Of a stretch of DNA of 64,000 nt, positions 40,035 to 47,926 are shown one piece after another; the stretch's first letter is position 1; each line of letters opens with the position of its first letter. The notes beneath the pieces were generated by a model that searched no databases, was not told the origin of the DNA, and was given only the letters and a program-made list of their open reading frames with translations. Position numbers and translations under genes: made by a program. The stretch comes from a virus, in the IMG/VR virus record IMGVR_UViG_3300046534_001281, positions 1-64,000 of that record; one strand, written 5' to 3'.

Positions 40035-40485
40035 GATCGAAATTCCTGATGGAACAGGTGATCTGTGCTGGGACCAAGACGAAACAGGCTTGCAAGCATT
40101 TCATGATTGTGTTGCCAGTGTTTTGTGTCAAGTTAGTTTTCAACAGCTTATATCAGCACTAGCCGAAAGACAAGAGTATCAAGACTTTATCAAAAGACAA
40201 AATGATGTCAGAGATTCATTTAAAGTAATCGAACCAATCGCAGATTCTTGTAGAACCAAATTCACCACAGAAGAAATCCGAGAATACATTAAGGGATTCA
40301 CATGGGCTGATGGTGATGGCGAGGTTACTGGTGCTGATTTGCATAACGCATACCTAATGCTTGAAGACCACCAAGATGGTATTGAAGGCTACTTCGAAAG
40401 ACAAGACTATTACAAACAACAATCTGAAGAGCGTATCGCAATCCAAGAAATGGAAAGGGAGGAGCTTGAGGATGACTATATTTAA
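40009..40485 (+). CDS. Hypothetical 158-aa protein
   Basis: ATG 40009 follows an overlap with the previous gene. Acidic, helical C-terminus (QDYYKQQSEERIAIQEMEREELEDDYI). There is GTGDLCWDQDETGLQAFHDCVASVLCQ at the N-terminus. Directly upstream of ssb. No family recognised. Confidence 0.6.
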   Translation: MKKKQFLVEIEIPDGTGDLCWDQDETGLQAFHDCVASVLCQVSFQQLISALAERQEYQDFIKRQNDVRDSFKVIEPIADSCRTKFTTEEIREYIKGFTWADGDGEVTGADLHNAYLMLEDHQDGIEGYFERQDYYKQQSEERIAIQEMEREELEDDYI

Positions 40486-40500
40486 AACAAAAATACAAAA

Positions 40501-40905
40501 ATGAACTACAACAAAGCAATTATTGCCGGAAATCTCACAGCAGACCCTAATATTCGAGAAACAAAAAAAGGAACGATTGTAGCACAATTCTCTTTGGCTC
40601 TTAACCATAGGCGAAAGGATGGTTCAGAAGAGACTTCCTTTATTGATGTAACTTTCTTCGGAAAGAATGCAGAAACAATTAGGGATCACGTCACTAAAGG
40701 TCGGAACATCCTCGTTGAAGGTCGTTTGAAGCAGGAAACTTGGGATGCTCACGATGGAACCAAACGTTCAAAGGTCGTTGTGATCGGTGAAACTTTTAAG
40801 TTCATTGAAACTTTTAAGTTCATTGATTCCCTAAAAAAGCAAGACGTTGTAAAACCAGCCCAAAAATCTGGTGCAAAATATGACGTTGAAGATATTCCTT
40901 TTTAG
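40501..40905 (+). CDS. ssb: Single-stranded DNA-binding protein, bacterial type
   Basis: 134 aa. OB-fold signature MNYNKAIIAGNLTADPNIRETKKGTIVAQFSLALNHR and SFIDVTFFGKNAETIRDHVTKGRNILVEGRLKQE are typical of SSB. The C-terminal tip VEDIPF matches the conserved acidic tail that recruits partners. This is a bacterial-type SSB, not T4 gp32. A perfect 18-bp tandem repeat duplicates TFKFIE within the linker. Confidence 0.92.
   Translation: MNYNKAIIAGNLTADPNIRETKKGTIVAQFSLALNHRRKDGSEETSFIDVTFFGKNAETIRDHVTKGRNILVEGRLKQETWDAHDGTKRSKVVVIGETFKFIETFKFIDSLKKQDVVKPAQKSGAKYDVEDIPF
40789..40824 (+). repeat. 18-bp tandem duplication in ssb
   Basis: GAAACTTTTAAGTTCATT occurs twice in succession, in frame, duplicating six residues. 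Confidence 0.95.
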
Positions 40906-40926
40906 GATACTTCATTATTGAAATAG

Positions 40927-40934
40927 ATAATTAA
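40927..40934 (+). promoter_or_regulatory. Late promoter element ATAATTAA
   Basis: Four bases before the ATG at 40939. Confidence 0.45.
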
Positions 40935-40938
40935 CATT

Positions 40939-41727
40939 ATGAACACAAATAATTTTGACAAAAAAATAAAGAGCATTTTCGAAAATGCTATAGCAACAAG
41001 GGACCATACCATCGAATTGTTTAAAGACACTAGAAGTGGGCGTAAGCTTTCTAAGAAAAAGGCTCAAGAGATTTTTAGTAATACCATTTTAGCTGAATCT
41101 GTTTTTAACGTCCAACTATATGAGGCGGCAGAAACTAGTGATATCCAATTCGAAATCTCAGAACCCGAAAACCCAAATATAGAGTTGTTGGAGTTCTTTG
41201 CTGAATCTCTAAGAACAACTTACCGAGCATTTACACTAGAACAATACACTGTCGAAGAGATGAAGGCTTTTAGAGTATTTGTTGTTTCGGTTGGCGGCGA
41301 AATTAAAGAAGCTGGTTTTGCTTTGAAACCTTATAACGGGGGTGCTCATAGTGAAGTTGTTGCGGTTCATAAAAACCCGTTGTCAGGAAATATTGGTAAA
41401 GTTGCCGATGTATTCATGAAGGAATCCAAGAGGGAAGGTGGTAAATTTTTAGACCATTTTGATGGGCCACTTTCGAACATTTATGATTTGAATGGATTTA
41501 GTGTCTATAAAATATACGAATGGGATGACCAGTATATGCCCGATGGTTGGAACAAGTCAGAAGAAGCAATTAATATTCGTGAACAAAAAACCATTTATAG
41601 TCCCTTTGTAGGTATTGAAGATGCGGATATTAAGATTGACTACTATAGTTTCAAAGGGTTTTCCTTCGAAAGGAAGTTCGCCCAATACAGAACTGGTGCG
41701 GTTGACGTTGTAGCCCGAAAGATCTAA
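40939..41727 (+). CDS. Hypothetical 262-aa late protein
   Basis: N-terminal helical segment with Lys (NFDKKIKSIFENAI), TILAES at about residues 50-55 (an L-x-E site), then a mixed domain from about residue 65 (FEISEPENPNIELLEFFAESL, FRVFVVSVGGEIKEAGFALKPY). Late box and the L-x-E site leave open that it is a virion-internal protein. No family recognised. Confidence 0.55.
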   Translation: MNTNNFDKKIKSIFENAIATRDHTIELFKDTRSGRKLSKKKAQEIFSNTILAESVFNVQLYEAAETSDIQFEISEPENPNIELLEFFAESLRTTYRAFTLEQYTVEEMKAFRVFVVSVGGEIKEAGFALKPYNGGAHSEVVAVHKNPLSGNIGKVADVFMKESKREGGKFLDHFDGPLSNIYDLNGFSVYKIYEWDDQYMPDGWNKSEEAINIREQKTIYSPFVGIEDADIKIDYYSFKGFSFERKFAQYRTGAVDVVARKI

Positions 41728-41744
41728 AATAAATTACTTTTAAC

Positions 41745-41773
41745 TGGACAAGGTAACCTTAATCGGTTACCTT
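41745..41773 (+). promoter_or_regulatory. Early promoter with palindromic operator
   Basis: TGGACA, 17 bases, TACCTT, nine bases to ATG 41783. ACAAGGTAACC (41748-41758) and GGTTACCTTGT (41765-41775) form an 11-bp inverted repeat around a six-base centre. Confidence 0.8.
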
Positions 41774-41782
41774 GTCTTCGTT

Positions 41783-41845
41783 ATGAAAAAAGGAACCATT
41801 AAACATCTCCGAGCCACATGCCCAAGAATAAGTCTAAAACAATGA
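41783..41845 (+). CDS. Short leader frame (20 aa) upstream of a 41.8-kb gene
   Basis: The ATG placed by the nine-base rule opens a frame MKKGTIKHLRATCPRISLKQ whose TGA overlaps an internal ATG of the next gene (ATGA). It would place ribosomes on the downstream gene by re-initiation. It may instead be a by-product of the promoter cassette. Confidence 0.35.
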   Translation: MKKGTIKHLRATCPRISLKQ

Positions 41846-42108
41846 CTCGTAGAAAATATATACAGGACTTAATCCATGAGCGGTTGTGTGTATCGGTTAA
41901 GTATTCTCCTCTTACGGATGATGAGAAAAAACGTTTGAGGGAATTGCGCGGTATCTTAGAAAAGGTAAACGTGTCTCCCAGAATTGTAAATTGGGGTCTT
42001 TGGAAGGTTCACGTTTATCGCTATCCTCGTAGCTGGATTGCTACAATCGGACGGAGACAAATAGGCGGAACAAATCTAAAAGAATTGTTGACTTATCCCA
42101 AAAAATAG
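41842..42108 (+). CDS. Hypothetical basic 88-aa protein
   Basis: Start at MTRRKYIQDLIHE, which overlaps the leader's stop; an in-frame ATG at 41818 adds eight residues (MPKNKSKT). Very basic (RRKYIQDL, KVHVYRYPRSWIATIGRRQIGG). No family recognised. Confidence 0.5.
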   Translation: MTRRKYIQDLIHERLCVSVKYSPLTDDEKKRLRELRGILEKVNVSPRIVNWGLWKVHVYRYPRSWIATIGRRQIGGTNLKELLTYPKK

Positions 42109-42116
42109 AGTAACTT
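42088..42116 (+). promoter_or_regulatory. Early promoter
   Basis: TTGACT, 17 bases, TAACTT, nine bases to ATG 42126; lies inside the preceding gene's end. Confidence 0.75.
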
Positions 42117-42125
42117 AAAGTTGTT

Positions 42126-42590
42126 ATGAATGAAAAAGATTTAGATTTAAACCTTGATGGATTCAAGGTTGGGGCGCAACTTGCTGTTGTCAAGATTAAA
42201 GGGGGTATCCTAGAGTATTGCGGTCTACGGAAAATATACTTATGGGATAAACTTATGGGATTTTGGAGAACCGAGGGGAATATGAAAATTCCTGTTGACG
42301 GTAAAGGTTATTATGCCATGTCTCCAAACAAGAACAAGCCTCATTTTTATTATAGTGCAAATCCTGAGCATATCCTTGCTGCGAAAGATTCTGCTACAAA
42401 AGCAAAGGCTATTCGTATCAAAAAAGATGCGGTAGAATTGGCTCGTTTTAATGAGTTTGAGGGTAAGCTGAATGCTCTTTTGAAGGAGTATGGTGCTGAA
42501 ATTGGAGCAGAGCAACTTAGCGGTGATGACCAAGGCGTTGAAGTTGGCTGGTATATTTCTTTAGGAAAAAATAATAAAGAAATGATTTAA
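42126..42590 (+). CDS. Hypothetical 154-aa protein
   Basis: Compact mixed protein (LDLNLDGFKVGAQLAVVKIKGG; KAKAIRIKKDAVELARFNEFEGKLNALLKEYG). No signal peptide or enzyme motif. First of a long run of small early genes with individual promoters. Confidence 0.65.
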   Translation: MNEKDLDLNLDGFKVGAQLAVVKIKGGILEYCGLRKIYLWDKLMGFWRTEGNMKIPVDGKGYYAMSPNKNKPHFYYSANPEHILAAKDSATKAKAIRIKKDAVELARFNEFEGKLNALLKEYGAEIGAEQLSGDDQGVEVGWYISLGKNNKEMI

Positions 42591-42602
42591 ACCATTTTAA
42601 TC

Positions 42603-42630
42603 TAGACAAGGTAGCAATAACGTGTCTTCG
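42603..42630 (+). promoter_or_regulatory. Degenerate copy of the palindromic promoter
   Basis: TAGACAAGGTAGC is followed by only part of the usual right arm; about eight bases, including the -10 box, are missing compared with the 43.1-kb copy. Confidence 0.5.
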
Positions 42631-42632
42631 TT

Positions 42633-43124
42633 ATGAACGATAAAACACCACAACGTCTCCCGATCTCAGCCGCAAACCGACCAGTGGAGGTCATTAGCTA
42701 TTGGAAATCCACTGGGGGATTACTGTTAAACCCCCCTTATCAAAGAGGGGATGTTTGGGGTAAAATTCGCCAAAGAAATTTGATAAGGTCCGTTATTATA
42801 GGCATTCCGATTCCAGCAATTATTATTAATGACCGAGCGAGGGCTGGGTGGGACGAACTAATTGATTGTGCGGTAATCGACGGAAAGCAACGCATGACCG
42901 CGATTTTGGATTTCTTAGAAAGTAAATTGGAAGTGCCCGCTTGTTGGTTCGGTCTTGGGGATGGTAACATGCTGTTTAAAGACCTCCCTATTGGTCGTCA
43001 GCGATGTTTTAGGAGCATACCAATACCCTTTGCCGAAGGTCAATTAGAGAGCTTAGAGGCGGAACAAGAAGTGTTTGAGCTTGTTAATTTCGGAGGAGTG
43101 CCGCAAGGGGAGAGTGATTTTTAA
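42633..43124 (+). CDS. DUF262 (GmrSD/ParB-like N-terminal domain) protein
   Basis: 163 aa. NPPYQRGDVWGKIRQRNLIRSVIIGIPIPAIIIN (residues about 32-65) and CAVIDGKQRMTAILDFLESKLEVP (about 79-102) match the DUF262 domain: P-x-Y-Q-R-x-x-V-W, then D-G-x-Q-R-(L/M)-x-A-I. Full GmrS/GmrD type IV restriction proteins are much longer, so this is a stand-alone domain. It may block or imitate such a defence protein, or act alone as a nuclease. Its promoter is a damaged version of its neighbours'. Confidence 0.7.
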   Translation: MNDKTPQRLPISAANRPVEVISYWKSTGGLLLNPPYQRGDVWGKIRQRNLIRSVIIGIPIPAIIINDRARAGWDELIDCAVIDGKQRMTAILDFLESKLEVPACWFGLGDGNMLFKDLPIGRQRCFRSIPIPFAEGQLESLEAEQEVFELVNFGGVPQGESDF

Positions 43125-43141
43125 ATAAACTCATTTTAATC

Positions 43142-43170
43142 TGGACAAGGTAGCTTTAATAGGCTACCTT
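43142..43170 (+). promoter_or_regulatory. Early promoter with palindromic operator
   Basis: TGGACA, 17 bases, TACCTT, nine bases to ATG 43180. Arms ACAAGGTAGC (43145-43154) and GCTACCTTGT (43163-43172). Confidence 0.8.
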
Positions 43171-43179
43171 GTCTTCGTT

Positions 43180-44379
43180 ATGAACAACGTCACCATCCCA
43201 ACCAGCCGACTTGCAGAGTTCAACAAGAACATCCTCAAGCTTAATAAGAAAGCTGCCCGTCTCAACTTTCCTGTAGTCGAGGTTGAAATTGGAGTTCCTC
43301 GCTTTGAAACTCAAATCATCCGTTCTGTATTTGATAAGGATGGAACTGAACATACCGTTGAAGTTGTTGACATCGCTTTCAGTGACGTGTCCCTTGGTTT
43401 TGAGGTCTACAAGCTCATCGGTTTGACTGAAAATGTTGAAGGTATCGATATCCTCCACAACTTCACCGAAGGTCTTGTAGACCTCTCAGAGGAGCGCGGA
43501 ACATGTGCTTGTGATCACTGTAACATCAATCGTCGTCGCAACAAAGTGTTCTTCGTTTCCAAGAAAGGTGAAGATGGTTTCAAGCGTGTTGGTTCGTCTT
43601 GTGTCAAGGATTTCTTCCCATTTGAATCTGGTAATATTCTTCAGCGATTCAACTTCATCGAAGACATCTTCCAATTCTTCAACGATAGCAGAGGCTGGGA
43701 TTGTTTCGGTGATAACACACCAAGAGCATATCGGGTTGACGACATCTTGGCCTTGACATGCCGTTTGGCGCGGGAGGCTGGATACACTTCAGGCAGAAAA
43801 GCTGAAGAATACGGATACCAATCAACCAAGGCACAGGTTTTGGATGTTTTCTTTGACAAGAAGAAAAGCATGGATCTCACCGATGCCGATATCACGAAAG
43901 CAGAGCGGATTCTGGAGTGGTTTAATTCTAATGATGAGGAATCCTCATATTTCGAGAACTGCCGCCAGATCGTCGCTAAGGGCTACTGTGCATCAAAACT
44001 GATCGGCTACATCGTCGGTCTATATGGTGCTTGGAATTACTTCACACAAAAGAAGGAAGCAGCTAAAGCAAATACTTCAAAACATATCGAGAAGACAGGG
44101 AAACGTCAGAATTTCCAAGGTGTTATTGAGTCTGTGAAAACCTTCGAATCTGCGTATGGCGTTGGTTATATCACCAGAGTAAATTGTGACGGCAATGTTG
44201 TGATTTACTTCAACCAACTCAATATCAAAGATTTCTCTTATTCTGATTTGGAAGACTTCGTAGGACTGGTAGTTAATTTCGATGCCGCTGTCAAGGAACA
44301 CTCGGAGTTCAACGAGGTGAAGCAAACCCAAATCTCAAGAGCTACCAAGGTGAAGTTGCTCGAAGAGGCAACGGTGTAA
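43180..44379 (+). CDS. Conserved zinc-binding phage protein of unknown function (399 aa)
   Basis: Residues about 108-145 hold RGTCACDHCNINRRRNKVFFV and GFKRVGSSCVKDFF, a probable four-Cys zinc site (C-x-x-C ... C). The rest is mixed helix and strand. Strong, C-ending codon use suggests high expression. The first 10 codons and the promoter are shared with the gene at 46421, a partial duplication. No function can be named. Confidence 0.7.
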   Translation: MNNVTIPTSRLAEFNKNILKLNKKAARLNFPVVEVEIGVPRFETQIIRSVFDKDGTEHTVEVVDIAFSDVSLGFEVYKLIGLTENVEGIDILHNFTEGLVDLSEERGTCACDHCNINRRRNKVFFVSKKGEDGFKRVGSSCVKDFFPFESGNILQRFNFIEDIFQFFNDSRGWDCFGDNTPRAYRVDDILALTCRLAREAGYTSGRKAEEYGYQSTKAQVLDVFFDKKKSMDLTDADITKAERILEWFNSNDEESSYFENCRQIVAKGYCASKLIGYIVGLYGAWNYFTQKKEAAKANTSKHIEKTGKRQNFQGVIESVKTFESAYGVGYITRVNCDGNVVIYFNQLNIKDFSYSDLEDFVGLVVNFDAAVKEHSEFNEVKQTQISRATKVKLLEEATV

Positions 44380-44397
44380 AATAAACTCATTTTAATC

Positions 44398-44426
44398 TGG
44401 ACAAGGTAGCTTTAATAGGCTACCTT
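44398..44426 (+). promoter_or_regulatory. Early promoter with palindromic operator
   Basis: Identical over about 60 bases to the copy at 43.1 kb; ATG 44436 lies nine bases after the -10. Confidence 0.8.
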
Positions 44427-44435
44427 GTCTTCGTT

Positions 44436-44642
44436 ATGGAGATCGATTTTTTATACCAGTTGGCGCACCGCCATTTAATGCATATGGATGACCCTTGGCG
44501 ATGTGATTTTTGTGATTCGGGGTGTAACTGTGATCAAATAAATCTCGAAGGTTTAGCCGAGGATAACACCAGTCTCTTTCCAGATAAAACCTTACCTGAG
44601 GTTATATTATTGATTCAAGACAAGTATTTCGATATTTCTTAA
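44436..44642 (+). CDS. Small Cys-rich hypothetical protein (68 aa)
   Basis: CDFCDSGCNCD at about residues 24-34 gives four closely spaced Cys, plus His residues near the N-terminus (HRHLMHMDD). Probably binds metal. No family recognised. Confidence 0.6.
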   Translation: MEIDFLYQLAHRHLMHMDDPWRCDFCDSGCNCDQINLEGLAEDNTSLFPDKTLPEVILLIQDKYFDIS

Positions 44643-44660
44643 AATATCCCATCTTAATTC

Positions 44661-44689
44661 TTGACAAATAACGAAAAATAGAATAAGTT
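44661..44689 (+). promoter_or_regulatory. Early promoter
   Basis: TTGACA, 17 bases, TAAGTT, nine bases to ATG 44699. Confidence 0.8.
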
Positions 44690-44698
44690 CTAATCGTT

Positions 44699-45040
44699 AT
44701 GAGAAACAACCTACTAGCCAAAGATCGCAAGAGAATCAACAACATCCTTGCCAAGAATGATTTCACTTCAGGTCGTAACCGCTCAAAGTCCGTCTGTGGC
44801 GTTATTTCGGTCCTTACAGAGCTTTTGTCTGATAATGGTATCAGCTTAGACATGATCACTGGAGACCAGCTACTAGCCTCTACGGGGACTCTACGGGCTA
44901 GTTTTCGCCCAACCCATACGGAACCATTCGAGGAACATCCTCAGTTTGAAAATAGCATCGTTTCTTTCTCTTGGCACACTGATCCTAGAGATGGTCTGGT
45001 TGACCTTTCCAAGGCTGAAGTTGTCGCATACCTTTCCTAA
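44699..45040 (+). CDS. Hypothetical 113-aa protein
   Basis: Basic N-terminus (MRNNLLAKDRKRINNILAKN), then a mixed domain ending DPRDGLVDLSKAEVVAYLS. No family recognised. Confidence 0.65.
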   Translation: MRNNLLAKDRKRINNILAKNDFTSGRNRSKSVCGVISVLTELLSDNGISLDMITGDQLLASTGTLRASFRPTHTEPFEEHPQFENSIVSFSWHTDPRDGLVDLSKAEVVAYLS

Positions 45041-45073
45041 AATTAAATTTAAATTTAAACTTAAAATATTGTT

Positions 45074-45556
45074 ATGACTACTAAAGAAGAAATGAAGCAA
45101 ATTCTTTCAGATATGCAGACCGATCCAGCCAAATTTGTGGAGCATTTGGCTTCTCTAGTCACTCTATGTGAGGATATCTGTAAAGACCCCGAGCCACCAA
45201 AACCTGTTGTGGCAGAGCGATACGCAATCAGGGTTGCAGATCGCTCCAATAGAACTCACTATTATCTTAGAGGAGCTTTCGCGGGACAAGAGTATTGGAC
45301 CAAGGATGCGACAGATCCCTTTATTCTCGTCAGTTCTAAGGAAGGTGCGGAAGCAGCTATTGTGGAACTCGATTCACTAAATCGGGCAGAAATGGTCAAA
45401 CGAGACTTGGTAATTCGCCCAACAAATTATTCAGAATTCATCCCTGCATCTGGAAGTTTTTATATAGAACTGACCAATCCAAAAGAAAGCAACCAAAAGC
45501 AACCACCAGAACCCGATTGTAAGTTCTGTGATGGTGGCCATACTTACGCTGGTTAA
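45074..45556 (+). CDS. Hypothetical 160-aa protein with C-terminal Cys pair
   Basis: Helical start (TTKEEMKQILSDMQTDPAKF), then YAIRVADRSNRTHYYLRGAFAG and a C-terminal CKFCDGGH, a possible half zinc site. No canonical promoter is directly upstream, so it is probably co-transcribed with the previous gene across a 33-base AT-rich gap. Confidence 0.6.
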   Translation: MTTKEEMKQILSDMQTDPAKFVEHLASLVTLCEDICKDPEPPKPVVAERYAIRVADRSNRTHYYLRGAFAGQEYWTKDATDPFILVSSKEGAEAAIVELDSLNRAEMVKRDLVIRPTNYSEFIPASGSFYIELTNPKESNQKQPPEPDCKFCDGGHTYAG

Positions 45557-45574
45557 AATAAACTCATTTTAATC

Positions 45575-45603
45575 TGGACAAACGTTCAAAAATAAGTTAA
45601 CTT
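45575..45603 (+). promoter_or_regulatory. Early promoter
   Basis: TGGACA, 17 bases, TAACTT, nine bases to ATG 45613. Confidence 0.8.
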
Positions 45604-45612
45604 ATCTTCGTT

Positions 45613-46131
45613 ATGAGAATTAAATTTGCAGCAGAGAGTTCACCAAGATTTACTAACCACGGGTGTATTGGTGATGGGTGGGGCGTAGATCTTATCAAGA
45701 TGGTAAAAGAAGGTTTGAAGCAAATCACCCACACCCACTCGAAACTTCTAGTCAAAAGCGCACTTCGGAAAGCGATTTCAACTAAAGATCCACACTCTTT
45801 CTGGAACGCTCTCAGTAAGAAGGAAGCTAACCATATTCGCATCGCAGCAAAGCGCATGGTGTCGGGTAGGTATAGCCCAACTCAACTTCTTAATTGGAGG
45901 GAAGCTCAATCAGGGTGTCTCAAAGATTCTCTGGATCATATTTTGGAAATCTTGGCTTACAAATTTGACCACGATTCGTATCTTGCGGATTATGTTCGGG
46001 GCTACCGTTTCTACGGTATGTCAAATGAGGATGCAACTCTCCGTTTTGAAAAATACCATCAAGGGCTTTTAGATATAGAATACGTTAAAAACGTATACGA
46101 TGGTGTTAAATATTGGGGAAATAAAAAGTAG
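45613..46131 (+). CDS. Hypothetical 172-aa protein
   Basis: Helical and basic in the middle (LVKSALRKAISTKD, EANHIRIAAKRMVSGR). No membrane segment or catalytic signature. No family recognised. Confidence 0.65.
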   Translation: MRIKFAAESSPRFTNHGCIGDGWGVDLIKMVKEGLKQITHTHSKLLVKSALRKAISTKDPHSFWNALSKKEANHIRIAAKRMVSGRYSPTQLLNWREAQSGCLKDSLDHILEILAYKFDHDSYLADYVRGYRFYGMSNEDATLRFEKYHQGLLDIEYVKNVYDGVKYWGNKK

Positions 46132-46142
46132 GATTAATTATT

Positions 46143-46370
46143 ATGAAAAAACATCAGATTAACGTATGTTTCGAAGACGGGTATATTGTTTTTAGGAATA
46201 TATACGGAGAGTTGTTGTGGTCGGAATTTTCCGATGACCTTACGGATTTTCCTGTAGCGGTAGATCTTACTGAAGTAATAGACCGTAAAGACAAATCGGT
46301 AGATAGAGTGAAGAAGTCTGGAAAGTTTGAGATTCAAGCGACTTATAAATGTGGACAAAGAACAAATTAA
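46143..46370 (+). CDS. Hypothetical 75-aa protein
   Basis: Twelve bases after its neighbour, with a weak AGGA before the ATG, so probably co-transcribed. Beta-rich start (HQINVCFEDGYIVFRNIYGE). No family recognised. Confidence 0.6.
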   Translation: MKKHQINVCFEDGYIVFRNIYGELLWSEFSDDLTDFPVAVDLTEVIDRKDKSVDRVKKSGKFEIQATYKCGQRTN

Positions 46371-46382
46371 TTTATTTTAATG

Positions 46383-46411
46383 TGGACAAGGTAACCTTAA
46401 TCGGTTACCTT
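46383..46411 (+). promoter_or_regulatory. Early promoter with palindromic operator, decides the start
   Basis: TGGACA, 17 bases, TACCTT, nine bases to ATG 46421. Inverted repeat ACAAGGTAACC / GGTTACCTTGT at 46386-46413, the same as at 41.7 kb. Confidence 0.8.
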
Positions 46412-46420
46412 GTCTACGTT

Positions 46421-46804
46421 ATGAACAACGTCACCATCCCAACCAGCCGACATAAAATCACTCAAGTCCTTGCTTACATCGATGATGTTTGGGCTTACAA
46501 CAATCCAGAGATGTGCGATATGGATAATCCAACTGGTGATATTTATCATCGTCGTTGTTTGATTGTCGCGACTACTGAAGGTGGTCGCCGTTTCATCCTC
46601 CAAGATTTTAATAAAGATCCCGAAGATATTGATAAGGCTGAGTCTTTCGCAAAGCGCATTCTCGCAGTTGGTTCAATTGATTTGGCACGTTGGAACGAGA
46701 CTTACGAGGTTTATGGTTCTTCTGATTGGCAGTTTGCCGACCAGCAACGACAGTTTGCTCATGAGAGCAACCCACACACCAAAGGGACCGTTCGGGATTA
46801 TTAA
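46421..46804 (+). CDS. Hypothetical 127-aa protein sharing its start with the 43.2-kb gene
   Basis: The first ten residues, MNNVTIPTSR, and their codons are the same as in the 399-aa gene at 43180; afterwards the two differ. Body HKITQVLAYIDDVWAYN and RRCLIVATTEGGRRFILQDF. The start is fixed by the promoter; an in-frame upstream ATG would read through the operator. Confidence 0.65.
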   Translation: MNNVTIPTSRHKITQVLAYIDDVWAYNNPEMCDMDNPTGDIYHRRCLIVATTEGGRRFILQDFNKDPEDIDKAESFAKRILAVGSIDLARWNETYEVYGSSDWQFADQQRQFAHESNPHTKGTVRDY

Positions 46805-46822
46805 AATAAAATAACTTTTATC

Positions 46823-46851
46823 TAGACAAGGTAACATTAACGTGTTACCTT
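46823..46851 (+). promoter_or_regulatory. Early promoter with palindromic operator
   Basis: TAGACA, 17 bases, TACCTT, nine bases to ATG 46861. Arms ACAAGGTAAC / GTTACCTTGT at 46826-46853. Confidence 0.8.
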
Positions 46852-46860
46852 GTCTTCGTT

Positions 46861-47316
46861 ATGCAATCAGACAAATACAAAAACTCCAAAGGAGAACAAA
46901 TCGAATTCGCCATGCTTGTGTCCACTCGCCCGAACTTACGGGGTGGGAGACATAGTATGATGTCGCACGTAGGTCTAGGAGCATTGGAGACGATGTTTGA
47001 CAAGTGTGAGGTTGACGAAAGTGTAACAAGCCTGAATCTTTTTTACCCCGAACGGTGGACTAACATTTTGGAGCAGAGAGCAATCCCTCTAAAAATGCTA
47101 GCGTGCTTCCCGAATTTAACCAAAGTTGATATTGAAACCCATTCGGTTTATATTATCCAATCCGTCCATTCTGAGCACATCGGAATCACTGATATGGATT
47201 TACAGGAAACCTATACCGAAACCTCAAAGATTGAGGTAGAAACTCGATATTGCGAATCCGACAAAGGCGGAAATAACGGGCTGATGGTGTTTGGTGGGTC
47301 GATTAGGGGAAAATAA
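46861..47316 (+). CDS. Hypothetical 151-aa protein
   Basis: EFAMLVSTRPNLRGGRHSMMSHVGLG near the N-terminus, then LTKVDIETHSVYIIQSVHSEHIG. No recognised motif. The next gene begins two bases after its stop. Confidence 0.65.
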   Translation: MQSDKYKNSKGEQIEFAMLVSTRPNLRGGRHSMMSHVGLGALETMFDKCEVDESVTSLNLFYPERWTNILEQRAIPLKMLACFPNLTKVDIETHSVYIIQSVHSEHIGITDMDLQETYTETSKIEVETRYCESDKGGNNGLMVFGGSIRGK

Positions 47317-47317
47317 T

Positions 47318-47509
47318 ATGCCATTCATGAGGATTTATAAAGCCGAGGATTTATGGCACAGACATGGTTGTGTTGCTTTAGATACGGCAAAGGAACTAGA
47401 GCAACGTATTATGGGATCTATTGGACCTCCAGATCCACCAAGACATACGATGTGTCCAATTTGTTTTCTTTTCAAAAATAAACTTGACTCTAAATCAAAA
47501 ATGAGTTAA
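47318..47509 (+). CDS. Hypothetical 63-aa protein with Cys pair
   Basis: Start at MPFMRIYKAEDLWHRHGC, preceded by AGGGGA, one of the few Shine-Dalgarno-like sequences in this region, which fits a non-leaderless second gene of an operon. Contains MCPICF near the C-terminus. Confidence 0.55.
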   Translation: MPFMRIYKAEDLWHRHGCVALDTAKELEQRIMGSIGPPDPPRHTMCPICFLFKNKLDSKSKMS

Positions 47510-47512
47510 GTT
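47484..47512 (+). promoter_or_regulatory. Early promoter
   Basis: TTGACT, 17 bases, TAAGTT, nine bases to ATG 47522. Confidence 0.8.
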
Positions 47513-47521
47513 CTAATCGTT

Positions 47522-47872
47522 ATGAGAAACAATATCACCACATTAAACCGCTCCGAACTAGTTGGCCTTATCGCTTCCGCTAAAAAGGAAGAAGTTCGCA
47601 GATGTGATGCCGATTATGCCTCAAGTTTCGAAGGAATTTTGGCTCTTGATGAAAGTGGCGAGCGAGCAGTGGTAGAGCATGTTTACTGGGCTAAGGATGG
47701 GCAAGCTTGTCCTCCAATTAAACTTCTGAAGAAACTCTTCGAAGATTACCCAAAAGCCCACACCTTGTCTATTGAAGGCACTGTAAGATTTCTAGGCGGA
47801 TATGGTAACATCGCTACTCAAAGAGAAGAATCTGAGAATGCTGGATATTGGAGCGTTGAAATTAATCGATAA
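47522..47872 (+). CDS. Hypothetical 116-aa protein
   Basis: Begins MRNNITTLNRSELVGLIASAKKEE; then DYASSFEGILALDESGERAVVEHVYW. No family recognised. Confidence 0.65.
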   Translation: MRNNITTLNRSELVGLIASAKKEEVRRCDADYASSFEGILALDESGERAVVEHVYWAKDGQACPPIKLLKKLFEDYPKAHTLSIEGTVRFLGGYGNIATQREESENAGYWSVEINR

Positions 47873-47888
47873 TAAAGGCAGAAAGTTC

Positions 47889-47917
47889 TGGACAAATAAC
47901 CAAAAATAGATTAACTT
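47889..47917 (+). promoter_or_regulatory. Early promoter
   Basis: TGGACA, 17 bases, TAACTT, nine bases to ATG 47927. Confidence 0.8.
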
Positions 47918-47926
47918 CTAATCGTT

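Noticed and set aside
46349-46420. Upstream ATG for the 46.4-kb gene
   Set aside because: The extension would be translated from the promoter and operator sequence itself.
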